Source: Cylicocyclus nassatus
Taxonomy: Eukaryota > Nematoda > Chromadorea > Rhabditida > Strongylidae
DNA: 64,000 nucleotides
Direction of reading: 5' to 3'
Assembly: GCA_958299035.1 (NCBI GenBank)
Contig: CATQJL010000112.1
Location: forward strand, 17,150,880 to 17,214,879
The notes below the pieces were generated by a model. The model did not search any database and was not told the origin of the DNA. It saw only the letters and a program-made list of their open reading frames with translations. This document shows positions 24,953 through 37,440 of this stretch, piece after piece; positions within the stretch are counted from its first letter, which is position 1, and the number at the start of each line of letters is the position of its first letter. The translations under genes were made by a program, and so were the position numbers.

Positions 24953-26880
24953 TAGGGCCTAGATAGTAAAGCCAGTGCGGGCCTCTGCGAAGCAGAGGTG
25001 ACGCACTGGTCCCGAATATTTGTGTTAGTAGAGACCACCACAAACGGGCCCAAGACGGGATTTTCGAAGATTTTGGACTCAGGTAACTGTACACAAAGCT
25101 GTCCAAACAAAATTCAAGAGGGGGTTCAGAAGTTTCCAAGAACGCTCTTGAAGTGAATGTGTGAGTAATTCGCAGTGAATTTGATCGTTTCCATAAAACT
25201 GCACTGTTTCACCTAACCAGTAGTCAAGATCTTATTTTGGCAGAACAGCCATGAATATGTAAGGCTTCTAGGTAAAACAGCAGCAGACAAGTCCAGGATA
25301 TCATCTCGGTCTTTTATTACTTATCATTTTTTCTTTCTCATTCGTTGACACATATTTGAGCTTTTATATCTTGAACGATTGAAACATCAGTAAAATCAAA
25401 AACTTCAATCAATACAGGAGCGATCGAATGCTTCTGACAGCGGCGATATTTTGCTGACACACAGGAAACATTATGACATTTCCACGTTTCCTTCGGACGG
25501 TTGTATCATTTCTAAGAGGTGAGCTCTTAGTTGAGATCATAGACAGATGTGTGCTTTTTTTGAATTTTAATCCTCAGAAATCCATTTCGTATTATCTTAA
25601 CAGTTTGACTATCCGAGCCATTTTGAACCACATGTGAACTGAATATCTAAATCTGCAGTTTAGACTCCTGAAGAGCTTCCGCGATGTCCTGTGTTCCGCA
25701 TGACAATCAGGCCACCACTAATATTACTGCATATAAGTTGCCTTAGAACTTCACATATGAAATGATGCACAAAAGTGCTAAACAAGAGTAACGGCGTGCA
25801 TACGCGCGTATGCACACAATCATCATTGTGTGAAACTAGAGGCTTTGACAAATAACCCGCCTGATTTTTGATTTTTCTAGTCCATTTGTTCCGTTCGATT
25901 CTAGGCATGTTGAGCTTTGGCAACAAGCCAGAACTCTTTTCTCCAGTTCTTGGCTGCGTGCCAGAGATGAGTGTGTGCCAAAATGAACGATAGCTGGAAA
26001 TAAGCATGCTGATTCCTTCGGCTATCAATATACCGCGCATGAAGTCTTATTTTTTTGAGCGATATGTTCTTTGCTGGATTGAAAATGGTGACGAAAAGTA
26101 AAGATTAGGGCCCATTGAGCTCCCAGCGTGTTTTCTAAGTTCCTAAATGTCGTCATAGCGTAAATATAGAATCTGAAAAATATTTGACCTACGCAACGCA
26201 TATGGCTGGCACAAGCCATCGTTTATGTTGGCTCCCCCCCCCCCCTCCCAGAGATTGGTTTTTTAGGAAACGGGGTTGACTTATTGTACCCTGAGGAGAT
26301 TATGTAGCGATCGATGAGCATACCGGCCGTCAGAATTATTAAGTGCTTCTTCCTGTTTACATCCTCAGAAGTTTAAAACTGTATTTATCCAAAGTACAAA
26401 AACGTCATTGAGCTTCATATCGTGTTAATCCTTCAAAAGTTTGTAGAAACCAAATTTAGTTAACTGTGGGTGTAAGTTTTGGGCTGATTATAGTCGAATA
26501 CTATGGCTTGGAATAAGTAGCTCCGCTGTGATATTAGACGTAAGCTTAGAGCTTTATTGAGTCAGACGATCTGCATGAGTGCAGTAGTAGAATGCTGCAT
26601 ATAATGGGCGTCACAAAATGGTATACATGCTCTGGGCTGCAGAGATACTCATATCACAGCAGTTCATGCTTATGGCATGACCTGTAGGGTACTTAGCATT
26701 GAGTAAGGTGATACGGCAAAGAAAGGTGCCGACCTTGTCGGCACAAATACTGCTGTGATTGCCTCCCCCCCTCTAGCCTGGCGCTGTGCTTGAGGAGCAC
26801 AAATTTTAGAGCGGCACTTGGAGTTCATGGAATACCACAATGACCAAAGCAAAAGCACTCGATAATTCCACGCATTTGAA
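24953..26880. other. Non-coding stretch, no gene recognised
   Basis: A 126-residue open frame on the minus strand (26040-25660) shows no family signature or supported splice sites. A C run lies at 26229-26244. Confidence 0.45.
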
Positions 26881-27263
26881 GGCAGTGGTTCGGAAAATTG
26901 CGACTGCGAGCTTTTCATCTGCATGACTCTCTGGATCCGCTGAATTCGGGACTATGTTCAAAAAGTCAAAAAAGTGCTTTCTCAGTCTTTTCCAGCTTTG
27001 AGATTGCTGAAGGGGCTGAGCAGCGAAGAAAAGCGACCGGCTGCAGGAGACTGTAACTCCACCCATTTTTGCGGCAATTGGCTTATCGGCTCAGGCAGCC
27101 AATCACTCGTATAGAGATCGCTCGGCCGTTCCCCAATCACTTGGATGGAAAACACTGAAAAGCACTTTTTTGACTTTTCAAGCACAGCCCTAGACTCAAG
27201 GCATCCGAAGGATAAGCAGGAATGAAAAGCTCGCAATTGCAGTTTTCACGAGCCACTGCCTCT
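26881..27263. mobile_element. Foldback element AGGCAGTGGTTCGG
   Basis: The left end AAGGCAGTGGTTCGGAAAAT pairs with the right end near 27263 (CACGAGCCACTGCCT). Inner blocks such as TCAAAAAAGTGCTTT and AAAAGCACTTTTTTGA also pair. The target duplication is not TTAA, unlike the AGGCAG elements elsewhere. Confidence 0.6.
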
Positions 27264-27475
27264 AATCGTTTTCATCAGTATCTCACTGAGCTTACATTCT
27301 TACAGGCGCACTTCACCTTTTTCGAAGAAGGAGAACCTATGAGAGTTGTCTGGAGATCACAAGGCAAAATGTCGTCAGTAAGTCGACACATTTATTCAGA
27401 CTGCCTTGTGATCTCCAGTCACTGTTTATCTACAACAATTTTAATAGTTTTTTCCTTGACAAATTAGTAAAACAC

Positions 27476-28471
27476 AATCGATCTCTCCATTTTCTCCGTT
27501 TCTGCGGTAGCGAGTGCTACTTTGTTCTCCTTGATAGCTTTTGTGAGGTCGTCAACATTTTCTGTGCCCTGATCTTCTCTTTAGCTTTGTCCTCAGCCGC
27601 TTCTCTAGTGCAGTTTTATTTACCGACTGCATGGTTTTCATTCACGTGCTTTTGTAGCTTCTTTTGATCCTCCCAATCCTTCCTCTAACAAGGGAACGAT
27701 CCCAACTTAAGGGCGAATTGGAATAAACCGCATACTATTAGATGCGTCTTGATGAGCTGATTCCAAATCTAGCTTCCATATCTGCGACAACGTTATCTGG
27801 AAGAAGTTATGAAAGCTTGAAAATGTGAAGTAATAGGGGTTTTGATGCATAACTTGCTTTGAAAGCCAACTTGGAAGTGCACAGCTAGCATCATATTGAG
27901 CGTACTAATTTCACGGAATGCTCACATCTAAAAGAAACGCAAATAAATGTTTTTGAACAGCTAAAAAGCAACTAAACTTTTTGGTAAAAGCTATGAGCAA
28001 CAAAAAGTCCAAATTTGGCAAATATACATAGCAATACCTCGAAAATTAGTTGTTCAAAAACACTTATTTGTGTTTCTGTAGAGTGTGAGCGTTCCTTGAA
28101 ATCAGTACACTCAATATCATGCTAGTCATACACTCCCAAATTGGATTTTGAAGCGAATTTTGCACTAAAAGCCCCGTTACTTCACGTTTTTAACCTTTCA
28201 TAACCTCTTCCAGATAACGTTGTCGCAGATATGGAAGGTAGTTTTGCAATCAGCTCATCAAGACGCATCTAATGATATGCGATTCATTCCAATTCGTCAC
28301 CTTAAGTTGGGATCGTTCCCTTGTAAGAGGATTTTCCTCCAAAACATGCATGCTTTCTTCGGATATAGTTTCTTTGGATCTACTTTTTTTAAGAGCGGAA
28401 ACTTCCTTCACCTTCGCTTCTTCACTCTCACGGCTCTTTTGTTTTTGCTTCAACCGATGACTCCTCCGTAC
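27476..28471 (-). pseudogene. Coiled-coil gene fragment split by a MITE
   Basis: On the minus strand an exon starts at 28471 after TTGTTTCCAG and reads VRRSHRLKQKQKSRESEEAK and on to HVLEENPL. At that point the 635-bp element 28323-27689 interrupts it. On the other side the sequence resumes with stretches such as AAEDKAKEKIRAQK and DDLTKAIKENKVALATAETE, but these lie in different frames separated by stops (a TAA near 27620) and a one-base shift. The composition (Lys/Glu/Ala heptads) suggests a coiled-coil protein. I do not recognise the family. The frame breaks mark it as dead. Confidence 0.65.
27689..28323. mobile_element. PIF/Harbinger-like MITE, TAA target duplication
   Basis: Ends CAAGGGAACGATCCCAACTT and the inverse AAGTTGGGATCGTTCCCTTG, with TAA at 27686-27688 and 28324-28326. 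The arms extend inward over much of the element (for example GATGCGTCTTGATGAGCTGA and its inverse). It shares the CAAGGGAA start and TWA duplication with 3570-4049. Confidence 0.85.
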
Positions 28472-29622
28472 CTGGAAACAAGCATAAGACACCAAGTTAG
28501 TTTTGCAGTGAAGTCAAAGGTAATGTCCACGTACACCTGTGTTGAGATAAAGGGATTTTGAGGTGATTAGGATGTGTAGCTAAGAATTACCCAAATCTTG
28601 CTGCAAATGATCAATCATGAGAAGTTCGCCACAGAAAGGAGATGCTGCGCTGACTGCTTTGGCTCACAGTTCAGTGGTCTTCAGGTGCTGAGTCCAAAAT
28701 TTGGTCAAATAGCAGAAATCCTATTTTCGTGAACATTTCGGCTCTAAACACATCTGAAGGTTCTCGCTGTTCTAACTTTTTCTTTGCTGACTCCGACGTT
28801 AACCGTTTGGAGTCCACTTTTAAAAAAAGCACCGTGGGTCGCTCACATTGTGCGAATTAGCTAGTTCGAAGTCCTAGTTGTCGGTTTGATGGTTACCGAG
28901 GAAGTTCAAATTTGCCCAGACCCTATCTCCAACAAGGGAAAGGAAATTTGAGGTCTACTTCGACTTGACCTTTCCTAGCGAGGTAATGGGCTGGTATGAG
29001 ATTCCCGAGAATTTTTTTGAAGTTGGGACTTCTAGTTCTCAGGATATTCTACATCTGAAGGTTCTCGCTGTTCTAACTTTTTCTTTGCTGACTCCGACGT
29101 TAACCGTTTGTGTTGGGAATCACGATAAAAATGGCGGAAATGGATTTCCCGAACACCAATTCTCACGGCCTCTCCGAATAAGACTCATACTGTCCCGAAG
29201 AGCATCGATCGCTGATTCCAATTCTGTTCTCGGTATCTGCCAAGAGCTTCTGGACTCCGAATCATAAGCGTCTTGGGCTAAGCGAACGAGCGGGACTATT
29301 TGGAATAACCCTGACTACCGCAGTAGTTCAAGCCTGTTCGAAAAAGGTGCATTCAGAACCGAAAAGATCGCTTCGGACGAAACTAAAAATAAGCGGGCAA
29401 TATTCCGATCCCGCCTGCTATCGGTGGGCGTTCCTCTAATCCCGCCCATCCGCGCGCGCTTGTTCATTCAATTGCCGCATCAAAGAATCCGCGTGGCCAA
29501 TTTGCGAAACGTGAATTGTCGAGGTCTTCGCAGATTCTCGACTTCTCGAAATCAGAGAGATGAGAAGGCCCCGGACTTACAACAAGACCGATGTTCCTTT
29601 ATCGCTTTTTCGATAACATTGT
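28472..29622. other. Stretch with a 60-bp direct repeat, no gene recognised
   Basis: 28750-28809 and 29051-29110 are the same 60 bases (ACATCTGAAGGTTCTCGCTG onward). Minus-strand text near 29270-29160 (LESAIDALRDSMSLIRRGRE) looks faintly coding, but I found no splice frame for it. Confidence 0.45.
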
Positions 29623-30293
29623 ACAGGGTGTCCGTAAAGTATGTATACACTGTTTGATCGTTGATATCTCTTTTCCCAAGAAGTCTTTTGCGTTGCTTTA
29701 GGTACCATTTTGTAGAGCGAGGCTCAACTTAGATTCACAGTATGGAGCGAATCACCCATCTCTCTTCATTACTGTAGGATTACGGTGGAAACTTCAAAGA
29801 GGGTTTTGTGCCATGAAAAGCCATATTTTGCCTCAGAAAGGGAACAAAACAGACTGAAAGCCTATACACTAGGCTAATCGGAGTTGCTCATTCTAACTGT
29901 AAAGTTTCCAACTTATTATGATGCTTCGTTGAAGAGTTATGCCGGGTAAGAGGTAGCGGCCATTTTTTCAATGGTTTTAAAAAGTGCGGTTACACCGTTT
30001 AGAAAGCTTCGCGATCTTGTGAATAGTTGAATATTGAACTCAGCGTTCATAAAAACCCTATTCACAAGTTTTCACATTTTTTTGAAAAATTTTGAAACGG
30101 CAGCTTTTTCCACATTGGCACCTTATGTTTCAAGTTTCTACCGTAATCCTACAGTAATGAGGAGAGATGGGTGATTCATTCTGTACTGTAAATCTAAAGT
30201 TCTACAAAATGATGACTGAAGCAAGGCAAAAGACTTCTTGGGAAAAGAGATATTAACGATCAAACAGTGTATACATACTTTACGGACACCCTG
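29623..30293. mobile_element. CAGGGTGTCC MITE, copy 1
   Basis: 671 bp, TA-flanked. Ends CAGGGTGTCCGTAAAGTATG and the inverse CATACTTTACGGACACCCTG; inner pair CACTGTTTGATCGTT and AACGATCAAACAGTG. Copies 2 and 3 (34669-35347; 35969-36657) share the layout and an internal TAGGATTACGGT block. TA duplication suggests the Tc1/mariner group. Confidence 0.85.
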
Positions 30294-30410
30294 TATATTT
30301 TGCGCAATATCAATAGCAATTTGATCGAACATTATTTCTGGAGACACAGAATGTTTGTCGCACAGGAACCGAATTCTTTTCATAGAAATGAAATGCTAAG
30401 TGCAGAAATA

Positions 30411-32081
30411 TTAGGTCAGTTTAAAAATTCTTTCCGTTTTTTCAAATGGTCTCAAAAACACGTGGAATAAAGGTAGGCAAATGCTCCAAAGACTACCAGA
30501 CGTAGCATTTCTTCCTCTTCTCACGTGTCATGTTTTGAGAGCATTTGCTTTAGTGGTTTCTGACATAATTGCCGGAAATTCAAGTTCTGGTTTTTACCAT
30601 GCCCAACTTTGACAATTTTTCGAAATCTTCATTTTGAACTTATAGAGTAGCTTTGTCAACAGTTTGGTAGCGTAAACAAAGTGCAATGCAATGCAGTTTT
30701 CTCGCACCTCCAATTAGCTTCTTAGTATTTTTTAAAGATAACTTTTCCAAAAGTCTCCATTTTTGCGAAGTCGCAAAATACGCAAAGGCTCCAAACACTA
30801 AAATACGTCGAAATATGAAACTTGCAAAGATTTATTATGATAACACACTAACTTTGCAAAACATCAGGAGTGGTAGTAATTTGGTCGAAACCATCATGTT
30901 AACTGTGTTTTCATAACACCAGCTAACCAGCAGCTTCACATCATTTTCCCAACGAAACCACGAATTAACCAATTGGAAACCTCTTAATGCTATCTTGCAA
31001 ATCAAAATCATTGAAGGGGACCGAACTTCCAATCATTCTCATACTTGACCGCCTTCATTGCACTTTGCCAAATTTGCAGTTCGGTTTTCAGCCTTGCATC
31101 TTCCCATAACCTTATCTAAGCTGTAAATAAGTAAGCTTTCTCATAGTAAGTTGCAGAATGATCTCCCTCACTCTTCTTAACTTGTAAAACCAACACATCA
31201 TTGTTTTAAACGAAAAAGTGGTCGGGGGTACTTTTTCATTTTAAACTATGATATGGTGGTTTCTCTGCGTCTCATGAAATGAAATGCTGTTTTTATTACT
31301 CTACCTGATAAGGAAACAATGGTGTTAACTTGCTGATTAATTCATAGTTTGGTTTAGAATGAAACAAGCATGAAACAAGCATGTTTTCCGAAAGTAACTT
31401 GCATGTTTCATAATTTTGTATGACCGATTGAACTGAACGGCCGTAAGAAGATGATCATGCTTACCACGATATAATCATGATATAACCATCACATCATTTG
31501 ATGGTTTTGACTAAATTACTACCACTCCAGAATGTCTGCCGCTTCGAAATATCAAATCTCACATTCTGCGGGTTCAGCATGAGGCGGGTTCAAAATCAGG
31601 AATTTTGATAATTTTGTCGCCAAATACTCCACGAATTGAAGAGGAAAAATTCTCAACAGAAAGGGGAAAAAGCTGCATCGAATGACACCTTAGTTGTGTG
31701 CCGTTTGATCTGTGAGTTTTTGGACGGTCAAAAGTGGAATTTGATAGCACCAGAAATATAACACCAGTAATTTTGAAAATTTTGGAAAGCCAGCTATTGG
31801 GGCCCAAAGATCTCACTGCATTGCACTTTGTTTACGCTAATTAAGTATTATCAAAGCTTCTCCAAAAGTTCAAAGAAAAGTTTTGAAAAATTGCCAACGT
31901 TGGGCACAGTAAAAACCATGAGGTTGAAAATCCGGCAATTATCTCAGACTATCAAAGCAAATGGCCCCAAAACATGGCTGGTGGAAAGAGGAGGGAAAAC
32001 TATGTCCGAAGTGCTTAAAACACTTGCCTATTCCACGTGTTTTTACAAAAGTTGAACACAAAAACTTTTGAACCGACCTAG
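30411..32081. mobile_element. Mariner-like foldback
   Basis: Starts TTAGGTCAGTTTAAAAATTC after TA and ends near CTTTTGAACCGACCTAG. Arms pair over several blocks (CCACGTGTTTTT; TTGCCAACGTTGGGCA against TGCCCAACTTTGACAA). The GCTGCATCGAATGACACC block at 31673 is shared with the mariner-like element at 18263. No intact transposase. Confidence 0.7.
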
Positions 32082-32810
32082 TATGTATGTATTCTGTCTT
32101 AGTTTTTTTATTCTAAATTTATTTAGAATATGTCAGAGCACAGAACTGATAATGATCCAGCCAAGTACTTCTTGAAATATCTCAGGTCACTAAGGTCATC
32201 GGGACTTTCGTAATGCCAGAAAACTTCGTAATAGACTCAAAAAGCTCGAAAAAAAAAAACAAAGCTAACAATAGAGAAAAACATCTTCATTATTTTGACA
32301 ACCAAATCAAAATTTTTGCTACGGATATTTTTCCAACAGTTCATTCATGATTTTTCGAAAAGCCGTAAACCTGAATCCTGGGCCGGTAGTAAACATGTCG
32401 AAACGCGCAGCTCAAACTCTGACTTAAAGAGTTAACTCTGAGTTAACACGCACTTTCAGGGACCATTAACACCTGGCATAAGCAAATCAAATTGGGGAAA
32501 AGGTTATATGGCAGGGTACCCCGCAAGACGTACTTTATGCCAAGTCTGGAAACGTAGCGCAATTCGCTCCACGAGAGACGCTATGCGACGAATTAACTCT
32601 GAGTTTGCTGCGCGTTTCAGCCGCCCGCGAAACTCGGAGTTAACTCTGAGTTTGGTTAGAGAAAGAGAAACAGTGCGTAAACGCAGAGGTCCAGAAAAAA
32701 GCCCTCCGGGGTAGATTTTGCTCCGAGTTCCATGAAGCATGATGGGGGTATCATGGTGCACCGTTGAACACAAAATAAAATTTTGTAAATTTTTGGTCCA
32801 GGTTATCCGA
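32082..32810. other. Non-coding stretch with GAGTTAACTC repeats
   Basis: The palindrome-like AACTCTGAGTTAAC occurs repeatedly between 32404 and 32660 on both orientations (for example 32432, 32590, 32632), suggesting a degraded foldback. A short inverted pair sits at about 32508-32545 (CGCAAGACGTACTTTATGCC). Confidence 0.5.
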
Positions 32811-33719
32811 CGCGCTGATCACGGATCCGATGCTCATTTTTCGCCATTCGCCTACATAAGAGAGTTACGGTAGGGATACGGTAGTTGGGCGAAAGTCACG
32901 AAATTTGCTGAAACTTGGCACACTGGGGTTAATTCGCATGCTGATCACTAATGTAACATTCGTTTTTCGCCATGGGGCCACGGAGCGGGATTACGGTAGG
33001 TATACGGTAGTTGGGCGAAAGCCACAAAATTGCTTTAAACTTGGTACAATGGCGTTTTTTGGCACGCTGATCACGAATACAACGTTCATTTTTCGCTACG
33101 GGACCACAAATCGGGATTACGGTAGCTACGGTAGTTGGGCGAAAATCACGAAATTGACTGGAACTTGGTACAGTGGGGTTATTTGGCAGCTGATCACGAA
33201 TCCGATGCTCATTTTTTGACATTCGCCCACATAACAAGGTTACGGTAGGAATACGGTAGTTGGGCGAAAGCCACAAAATTGCTTTAAACTTGGTACAATG
33301 GCGTTTTTTGGCACGCTGATCACGAATACAACGTTCATTTTTCGCTACGGGACCACAAATCGGGATTACGGCAGCTACGGTAGTTGGGCGAAAATCACGA
33401 ATTTGACTGGAACTTGGTACAGTGGGGTTATTTGGCAGCTGATCACGAATCCGATGCTCATTTTTCGACATTCGCCCACATAACAAGGTTACGGTAGGAA
33501 TACGGTAGTTGGGCGAAAGTCACGAAATTGCTTCGAACTTGGTACAATGGGGTTTTTTGGCACGCTGATTACGAATATAACATTCATTTTTCGCTACGGG
33601 ACCACAAATCGGGATTACGGTAGCTATACAATAGTTGGGCGAAAGTCACGAAATTGGCTGAAACTTGGTACAGTGGGGTTAGTTGGCACGCTGATTACGA
33701 CTATAATATTCATTTTCAC
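32811..33719. repeat. Satellite of ~125-bp units in 249-bp dimers
   Basis: About seven tandem units, each with GCTGATCACGAAT, TTTTTCGCYAYG, TTACGGTAG and TTGGGCGAAA. Neighbouring units differ, but every second unit is almost the same (33051 against 33300: 249 bp apart), so the evolved unit is a dimer. Because 249 is a multiple of three, one frame stays open for 185 codons on the minus strand; this is a property of the repeat, not proof of a gene. The right edge is cut by the element at 33721. Confidence 0.9.
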
Positions 33720-33720
33720 T

Positions 33721-34662
33721 ATGGTCGTGTAATAAGTTCGTTCGCATCTTTTGTTTTGATTTTTTCTCAATATTTTGCAAAGCATTTGGCAAAAATTAGT
33801 ATGAGTTCGGAAGCTCCAAGTCTGCTCTATCAAACTATTAAATTTTCAATTCTTTTAGACTTGAACAAAAATTTGACTTTACACTGAAAAAAGTGAAAAA
33901 GCAAAAATTCCATTTTCGACATCTTTTTTCTTTCTTAGTTTTCCCGTTATTTATTGTTGAAATTTATTCAAAAAGCATGACAATGAAAAAAAAAACAACT
34001 GGCTAATCATCTATGCACTTACTGATATTATTTAGGATTACCCACTTCCTTTCACCGACCGTTCAATGCAATTTTTGCAAAAGTCGGCGTAGGAAAGCTT
34101 TGCCCCAGCGGTGTTCGTTGTATCGCGTCCGTGGGCTGTGCGTCCTTTGTATTCTGAATTTTTGACTATATAACCCATTCATTCGATGATTTAGCGATCA
34201 TAAACCACACTGCCGGCAATTCCTGGATTGTTGGGCTACAACCCTTCTTCAGAGGTGCCTTCAGATGCTTAACGTTGACGCCAAAGGGACATAAAAAACA
34301 TACCTATTTTTGAGCTTACAATATGAATCTTTGAAAGGTTTCAGCACTAAAAGAAATCCGCAGGAGTTACAGCATTCTATTTTTACATGTCGCAAAATTT
34401 TTGAGCTGTTTCTGAAGCGCTCAAACCCATTCGAAACGCAGCATAACATAGCTGTCGAAAATACGTTTTTCGTCATTCCAGGTTTTTAGGTTTGTAGTCA
34501 AATTTTTTACTCAACTTTCCAAAAACTGGGAACATAATGATAGTATTTTGTTAGAGCAGACTTAGAGCTTCCGAACGCATACTAACACTATGCCAAATGC
34601 TTTTCAAAAAACGAAGAAAAAATTATAACAAAAAATGCGAACGAACTTATTGCACAACCTAA
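33721..34662. mobile_element. Mariner-like element interrupting the satellite
   Basis: Right end is the inverse of TTAGGTTGTGCAATAAGTTC, a classic mariner terminus, followed by TA. The left end near 33721 is a variant (TATGGTCGTGTAATAAGTTC). Inner blocks also pair (GAGTTCGGAAGCTC with GAGCTTCCGAACGC). About 940 bp, no transposase frame. Confidence 0.8.
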
Positions 34663-34668
34663 TATATA

Positions 34669-35347
34669 CAGGGTGTCCCAAAAAAATGTGAACACTGTTT
34701 GGTTGTTAATAACTCCCTTGCTTTCATGTCTTTCGCCGAGCTTGAGTGACCATTCTATAGAGCGAGGTTCAACTTAGATTTATAGCATGGATTGAATTAC
34801 CGATCTCTTTTCGTTACTGTAGGATTACGGTAGAAATTTCGACAAGGATTTTGTGCCATTGGAGGCCATATTCTGCCTTGGAACAAAGCCAAACAAGTCA
34901 AAAACTTCTACACCATGGTAATGGAGGACGCTGATTTCGAATATGAAATTCCCACTTTACTGTGATGCTTCTTTCCAAGGTTATCCTAGGTAAACCGTAA
35001 TAATTGAATTTCAAGCATCTGTCAGAAATGTGACTACACCGTCAAAAAAGCTAAAAACACCCGTAAAAAGTTGTTTAATGGAATCAGCGTGCACGAAAAC
35101 CCTAGTACACGATTTTTCAAATTTTTTGAAAAAACTTTTATCAAATGGCATATTTTACAGTAGATCCACATGCTAGAAGTTCATACCATAATCCTACAGT
35201 AACGAACAGCGATCGGTGATTCGCTCCATACTACAAATCTAAGTTGAACCTCGCTCCACATAATGATGCCTCAAGCTCGGCGAAAGACATGAAAGCAACG
35301 GAGTTATTAACGATCAAACAGTGTTCACATTTTTTTGGGACACCCTG
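34669..35347. mobile_element. CAGGGTGTCC MITE, copy 2
   Basis: 679 bp, TA-flanked. Ends CAGGGTGTCCCAAAAAAATG and the inverse CATTTTTTTGGGACACCCTG. It begins four bases after the mariner-like element ends. Confidence 0.85.
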
Positions 35348-35968
35348 TATATATATATTTGGAATCAACGTGTTTAGTAACTAGTGTATTTGAAAGTAAA
35401 AGTTAGCGGGAGTGTGCGGATCTTATTAAGCAAATTTCATTATAACGTACAGCGGAGAAGGTAGATCGATTCAGGCAGTAACCGCCGAGAACCACAATTT
35501 CGAATGATAAAATAATGAAAAATAGTGAAAAATAATTCCACTGTTATAAATCTGCTGGCTGAAGACCTCCGCAGTTGCGACTTCATAGCTTTTGAAGGGT
35601 AAGTGTTGCTCTACCAGATAGTGAAAGAATCAGTTTGATTTGAGGCCGCCGAGAACGAGAATTTTGAAAAACCTCAAAAATCTTCTCAATTTTAGGTTGC
35701 TTGATGACAGCTGACATATAAACTCTTATAAATCCGGACTTTGAAGGTGTGTGATGTTGCGACTTTATAGGTTATTTAGAGTGAGGTTTGTCCTATCAGA
35801 ATATATCTTAGCTGTACCGATCCATTGAAACATCGCCGAAATACAGTCTCTTAAAAAAGCAGGTAAAAAACCGTTTTTCAGCTCATAACTTCTTCAGAAC
35901 TGCATAAATCATGTTGCGACTTCATAGGTTGGATTCTCCTCATCAAGAGCTTTCAAATGTATATAATA

Positions 35969-36657
35969 CAGGGTGTCCCAAAAAGATGTGCACACTGTTT
36001 GATTGTTAATAACTCTCCTGCTTTCATGGCTTTTGCCGAGCTTAAGGTGCCATTCTGTAGACCGAGGTTCAACTTAGATTTGCAGTGTGGAGCGAATTAC
36101 CAACCGCTCTTCATTACTGTAGGATTACGGTATGAACTTTCAGCATACAGCGTCACTGTGAGATAGACCTTTTGATGAAATAATCTTTGAAAATTTGAAA
36201 ATTTGTATGGCAAGGTTTTCAGGCGTGCTGATTTCACTACATGACTTTTCATGAGTTTTTCGAGCTTTCTTGATGGCGTATTCACATTTCTGATGAACAC
36301 TGGAAAACCAGTTGTTATCCTAAATTTGAATTAACTTATGAAAGAAGCACTACACCAAAATGCAAATTTCATGTTTGGACTCAGTGTCTTCGTTTAGCCC
36401 ATTCAAGAGTTACTGGCTTGTTTGGCTTTTTTTCTGAGGCAAATTACCGGCAAAATACCGCTTTCAATGGCTTAAAACCCTTCTCGAAGTTCCCACCGTA
36501 ATCTTACAGTAACGAAAAGTGATGGGTGATTCGCTCCCCACTGCAAATCTAAGTTTAACCTCGGTCTAAAGAATGGCACCTCAAGCTCGGCAAAAGACAT
36601 GAAAGCAGGAGAGTTATTAACGATCAAACAGTGTGCACATCTTTTTGGGACACCCTG
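35969..36657. mobile_element. CAGGGTGTCC MITE, copy 3, nested
   Basis: 689 bp, TA-flanked. Ends CAGGGTGTCCCAAAAAGATG and the inverse CATCTTTTTGGGACACCCTG. It sits inside the centre of the larger foldback and so is younger than it. Confidence 0.85.
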
Positions 36658-36691
36658 TATATGGGAATTCACACCTCACGGCATATGCCCG

Positions 36692-36793
36692 GGGGTGGAT
36701 TACCTCTCTTCACTAATTCTCCACTGGCGGTCTCCCGCCAATACATTGAAATGGGAGGGGTGGAGAATTAGTGAAGAGGAATACTCCACCCCG
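36692..36793. mobile_element. Small GGGGTGGA foldback, nested
   Basis: GGGGGTGGATTACCTCTCTT pairs with AAGAGGAATACTCCACCCC; inner CACTAATTCTCCA pairs with TGGAGAATTAGTG. Ends resemble the GGGTGGAGGA family (40717, 43837, 55724). No clear target duplication here. Confidence 0.6.
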
Positions 36794-37440
36794 GGTTAGA
36801 GCCGCAAGAAACATTAAGTTCCCCAAATATTATATATCGTCTGAAAGCTCTTGAAGAGGAGAATCCAACCTATGAAGTGAACATGAATTATGCAATTCTG
36901 AAGAAGTTATGAGCTGAAAAACGGTTTTTCACCTGCTTCTTTAAGAGCCTGTATTTCGGCGATGTTTCAATGGATCGGTACAGCTAAGATATATTCTGAT
37001 AGGACAAACCTCACTCTAAATAACCTGTAAAGTCGCAACATCACACACCTTCAAAGTCCGGATTTATAAGAGTTTATATGTCAGCTGTCATCAAGCAACC
37101 TAAAATTGAGAAGATTTTTGAGGTTTTTCAAAATTCTCGTTCTGGGCGGCAACTCCTCAAATCAAACTGATTCTTTCACTATCTGGTAGAACAACACTTA
37201 CCCTTCAAAACCTATGAAGTCGCAACTGCGGAGGTCTTCAGCCAGCAGATTTGTAACAGTGGAATGATTTTTCACGATTTTTCATTATTTTATCATTCGA
37301 AATTCTGGTTCTCGGCGGTTACTGCCTGGATCGACCTACTACATAGATATATGCTCTTAATACTTTCTTTTACCCTTTCGCTTATTTTCCTTCTTCTGAG
37401 CTTTAGCAAAAAAAATTTCAAACGCAGGTTTGAGCTGGTA

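Larger units (their letters stand above)
35461..37331. mobile_element. Large foldback with about 510-bp arms
   Basis: Left arm about 35461-35967, right arm about 36822-37331 (GTAGATCGATTCAGGCAGTA and its inverse TACTGCCTGGATCGACCTAC at the outside). Two other elements are nested in the middle: 35969-36657 and 36692-36793. The inner arm text TCAAGAGCTTTC..ATATAATA also occurs at the inner edge of the 16125-18207 foldback (about 17050 and 17260), so the two foldbacks are related at their centres. Confidence 0.8.

Noticed and set aside
25660..26040. 126-residue open frame on the minus strand
   Set aside because: No recognisable motif, no splice partners, composition like the surrounding non-coding DNA.
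32929..33486. 185-residue open frame on the minus strand
   Set aside because: It is the satellite dimer read through. The 249-bp period keeps the frame open; no start context, splice sites or family match.
32811..33719. Regularly spaced repeats that might suggest a CRISPR array
   Set aside because: Units are contiguous without unique spacers, and the window is eukaryotic.
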